In this document: in pieces, positions 12,635 to 12,705 of the stretch
How the letters are laid out: the number at the start of each line of letters is the position of its first letter
Numbering within the stretch: position 1 is the first letter of the stretch
DNA from: Thermodesulfovibrionales bacterium
GTDB taxonomy: Bacteria > Nitrospirota > Thermodesulfovibrionia > Thermodesulfovibrionales > UBA1546
Direction of reading: 5' to 3'
DNA: 12,705 bases
Assembly: GCA_919901705.1 (NCBI GenBank)
Contig: CAKKPR010000336.1
Span: 1 to 12,705, forward strand
Notes under the pieces: generated by a model
What the model was told of the DNA's origin: nothing
Databases searched by the model: none
The model's input: only the letters and a program-made list of their open reading frames with translations
Position numbers and translations under genes: made by a program

Positions 12635-12705
12635 GTTTGAGGAGTGCAAAGGGTGTGCGACAAATTTATGGGTAAAGCTTTAAGCGATTAGCCTGGACTC
12701 CCAAA

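Noticed and set aside
12691..12705. Possible start of another GAATCCAG-type repeat (CCTGGACTCCC at the window end)
   Set aside because: Only about 11 bp are visible before the edge, with a mismatch to the 5729-5786 element; too short to call.
12635..12705. Replication origin / DnaA boxes upstream of rpmH
   Set aside because: rpmH is often near dnaA and oriC, but no TTATCCACA-like boxes or A+T-rich unwinding cluster are visible in the bases available.

Overview
The window looks like a chromosomal segment of a Gram-negative bacterium. YidC has the large periplasmic domain of the Gram-negative type, there is an exported BamE-like protein, and there is a periplasmic L,D-transpeptidase. Gene content and codon style suggest a deep-branching lineage such as Nitrospirota (Thermodesulfovibrionia-like), but that placement is an impression and was not computed. 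The code is standard: TGA terminates rpmH, mnmE and several other genes.

Left part (1-5631): panC (pantothenate synthetase) and a small thioredoxin-fold gene read rightward. They are flanked by two inverted copies of a hairpin-forming dispersed repeat. A leftward set follows: a SAM-dependent O-methyltransferase-like gene, rmuC, an exported LysM/L,D-transpeptidase, and an inositol-monophosphatase-family phosphatase. The last two overlap by 4 bp and form an operon.

Middle part (5632-9004): a rightward accessory block, by eye richer in A+T than its neighbours. It begins with a WYL-family regulator interrupted by one in-frame TGA that falls exactly on the Trp of the WYL motif. Three poorly characterised genes follow: a 168-aa protein, a four-Cys 84-aa protein and an exported BamE-like protein. 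Last comes a two-gene nucleotidyltransferase module bracketed by 23-bp near-identical direct repeats. A palindrome CTGYCA-N6-TGGCAG occurs twice, upstream of the WYL gene and upstream of the four-Cys gene, and is a candidate operator.

Right part (9005-12705): the conserved leftward cluster rpmH - (rnpA) - yidD - yidC - mnmE, covering ribosomal protein L34, membrane protein insertion and tRNA modification. A full rnpA is missing: only 132 bp separate rpmH and yidD. No jag/khpB gene lies between yidC and mnmE.

A recurring regulatory theme is a -10-like box only 6-9 nt from the start codon with no Shine-Dalgarno. It is seen at panC, the phosphatase, the four-Cys gene, the small gene of the nucleotidyltransferase module, and mnmE. 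Other genes in the same window carry good Shine-Dalgarno sites. This suggests that leaderless mRNAs are common in this genome.
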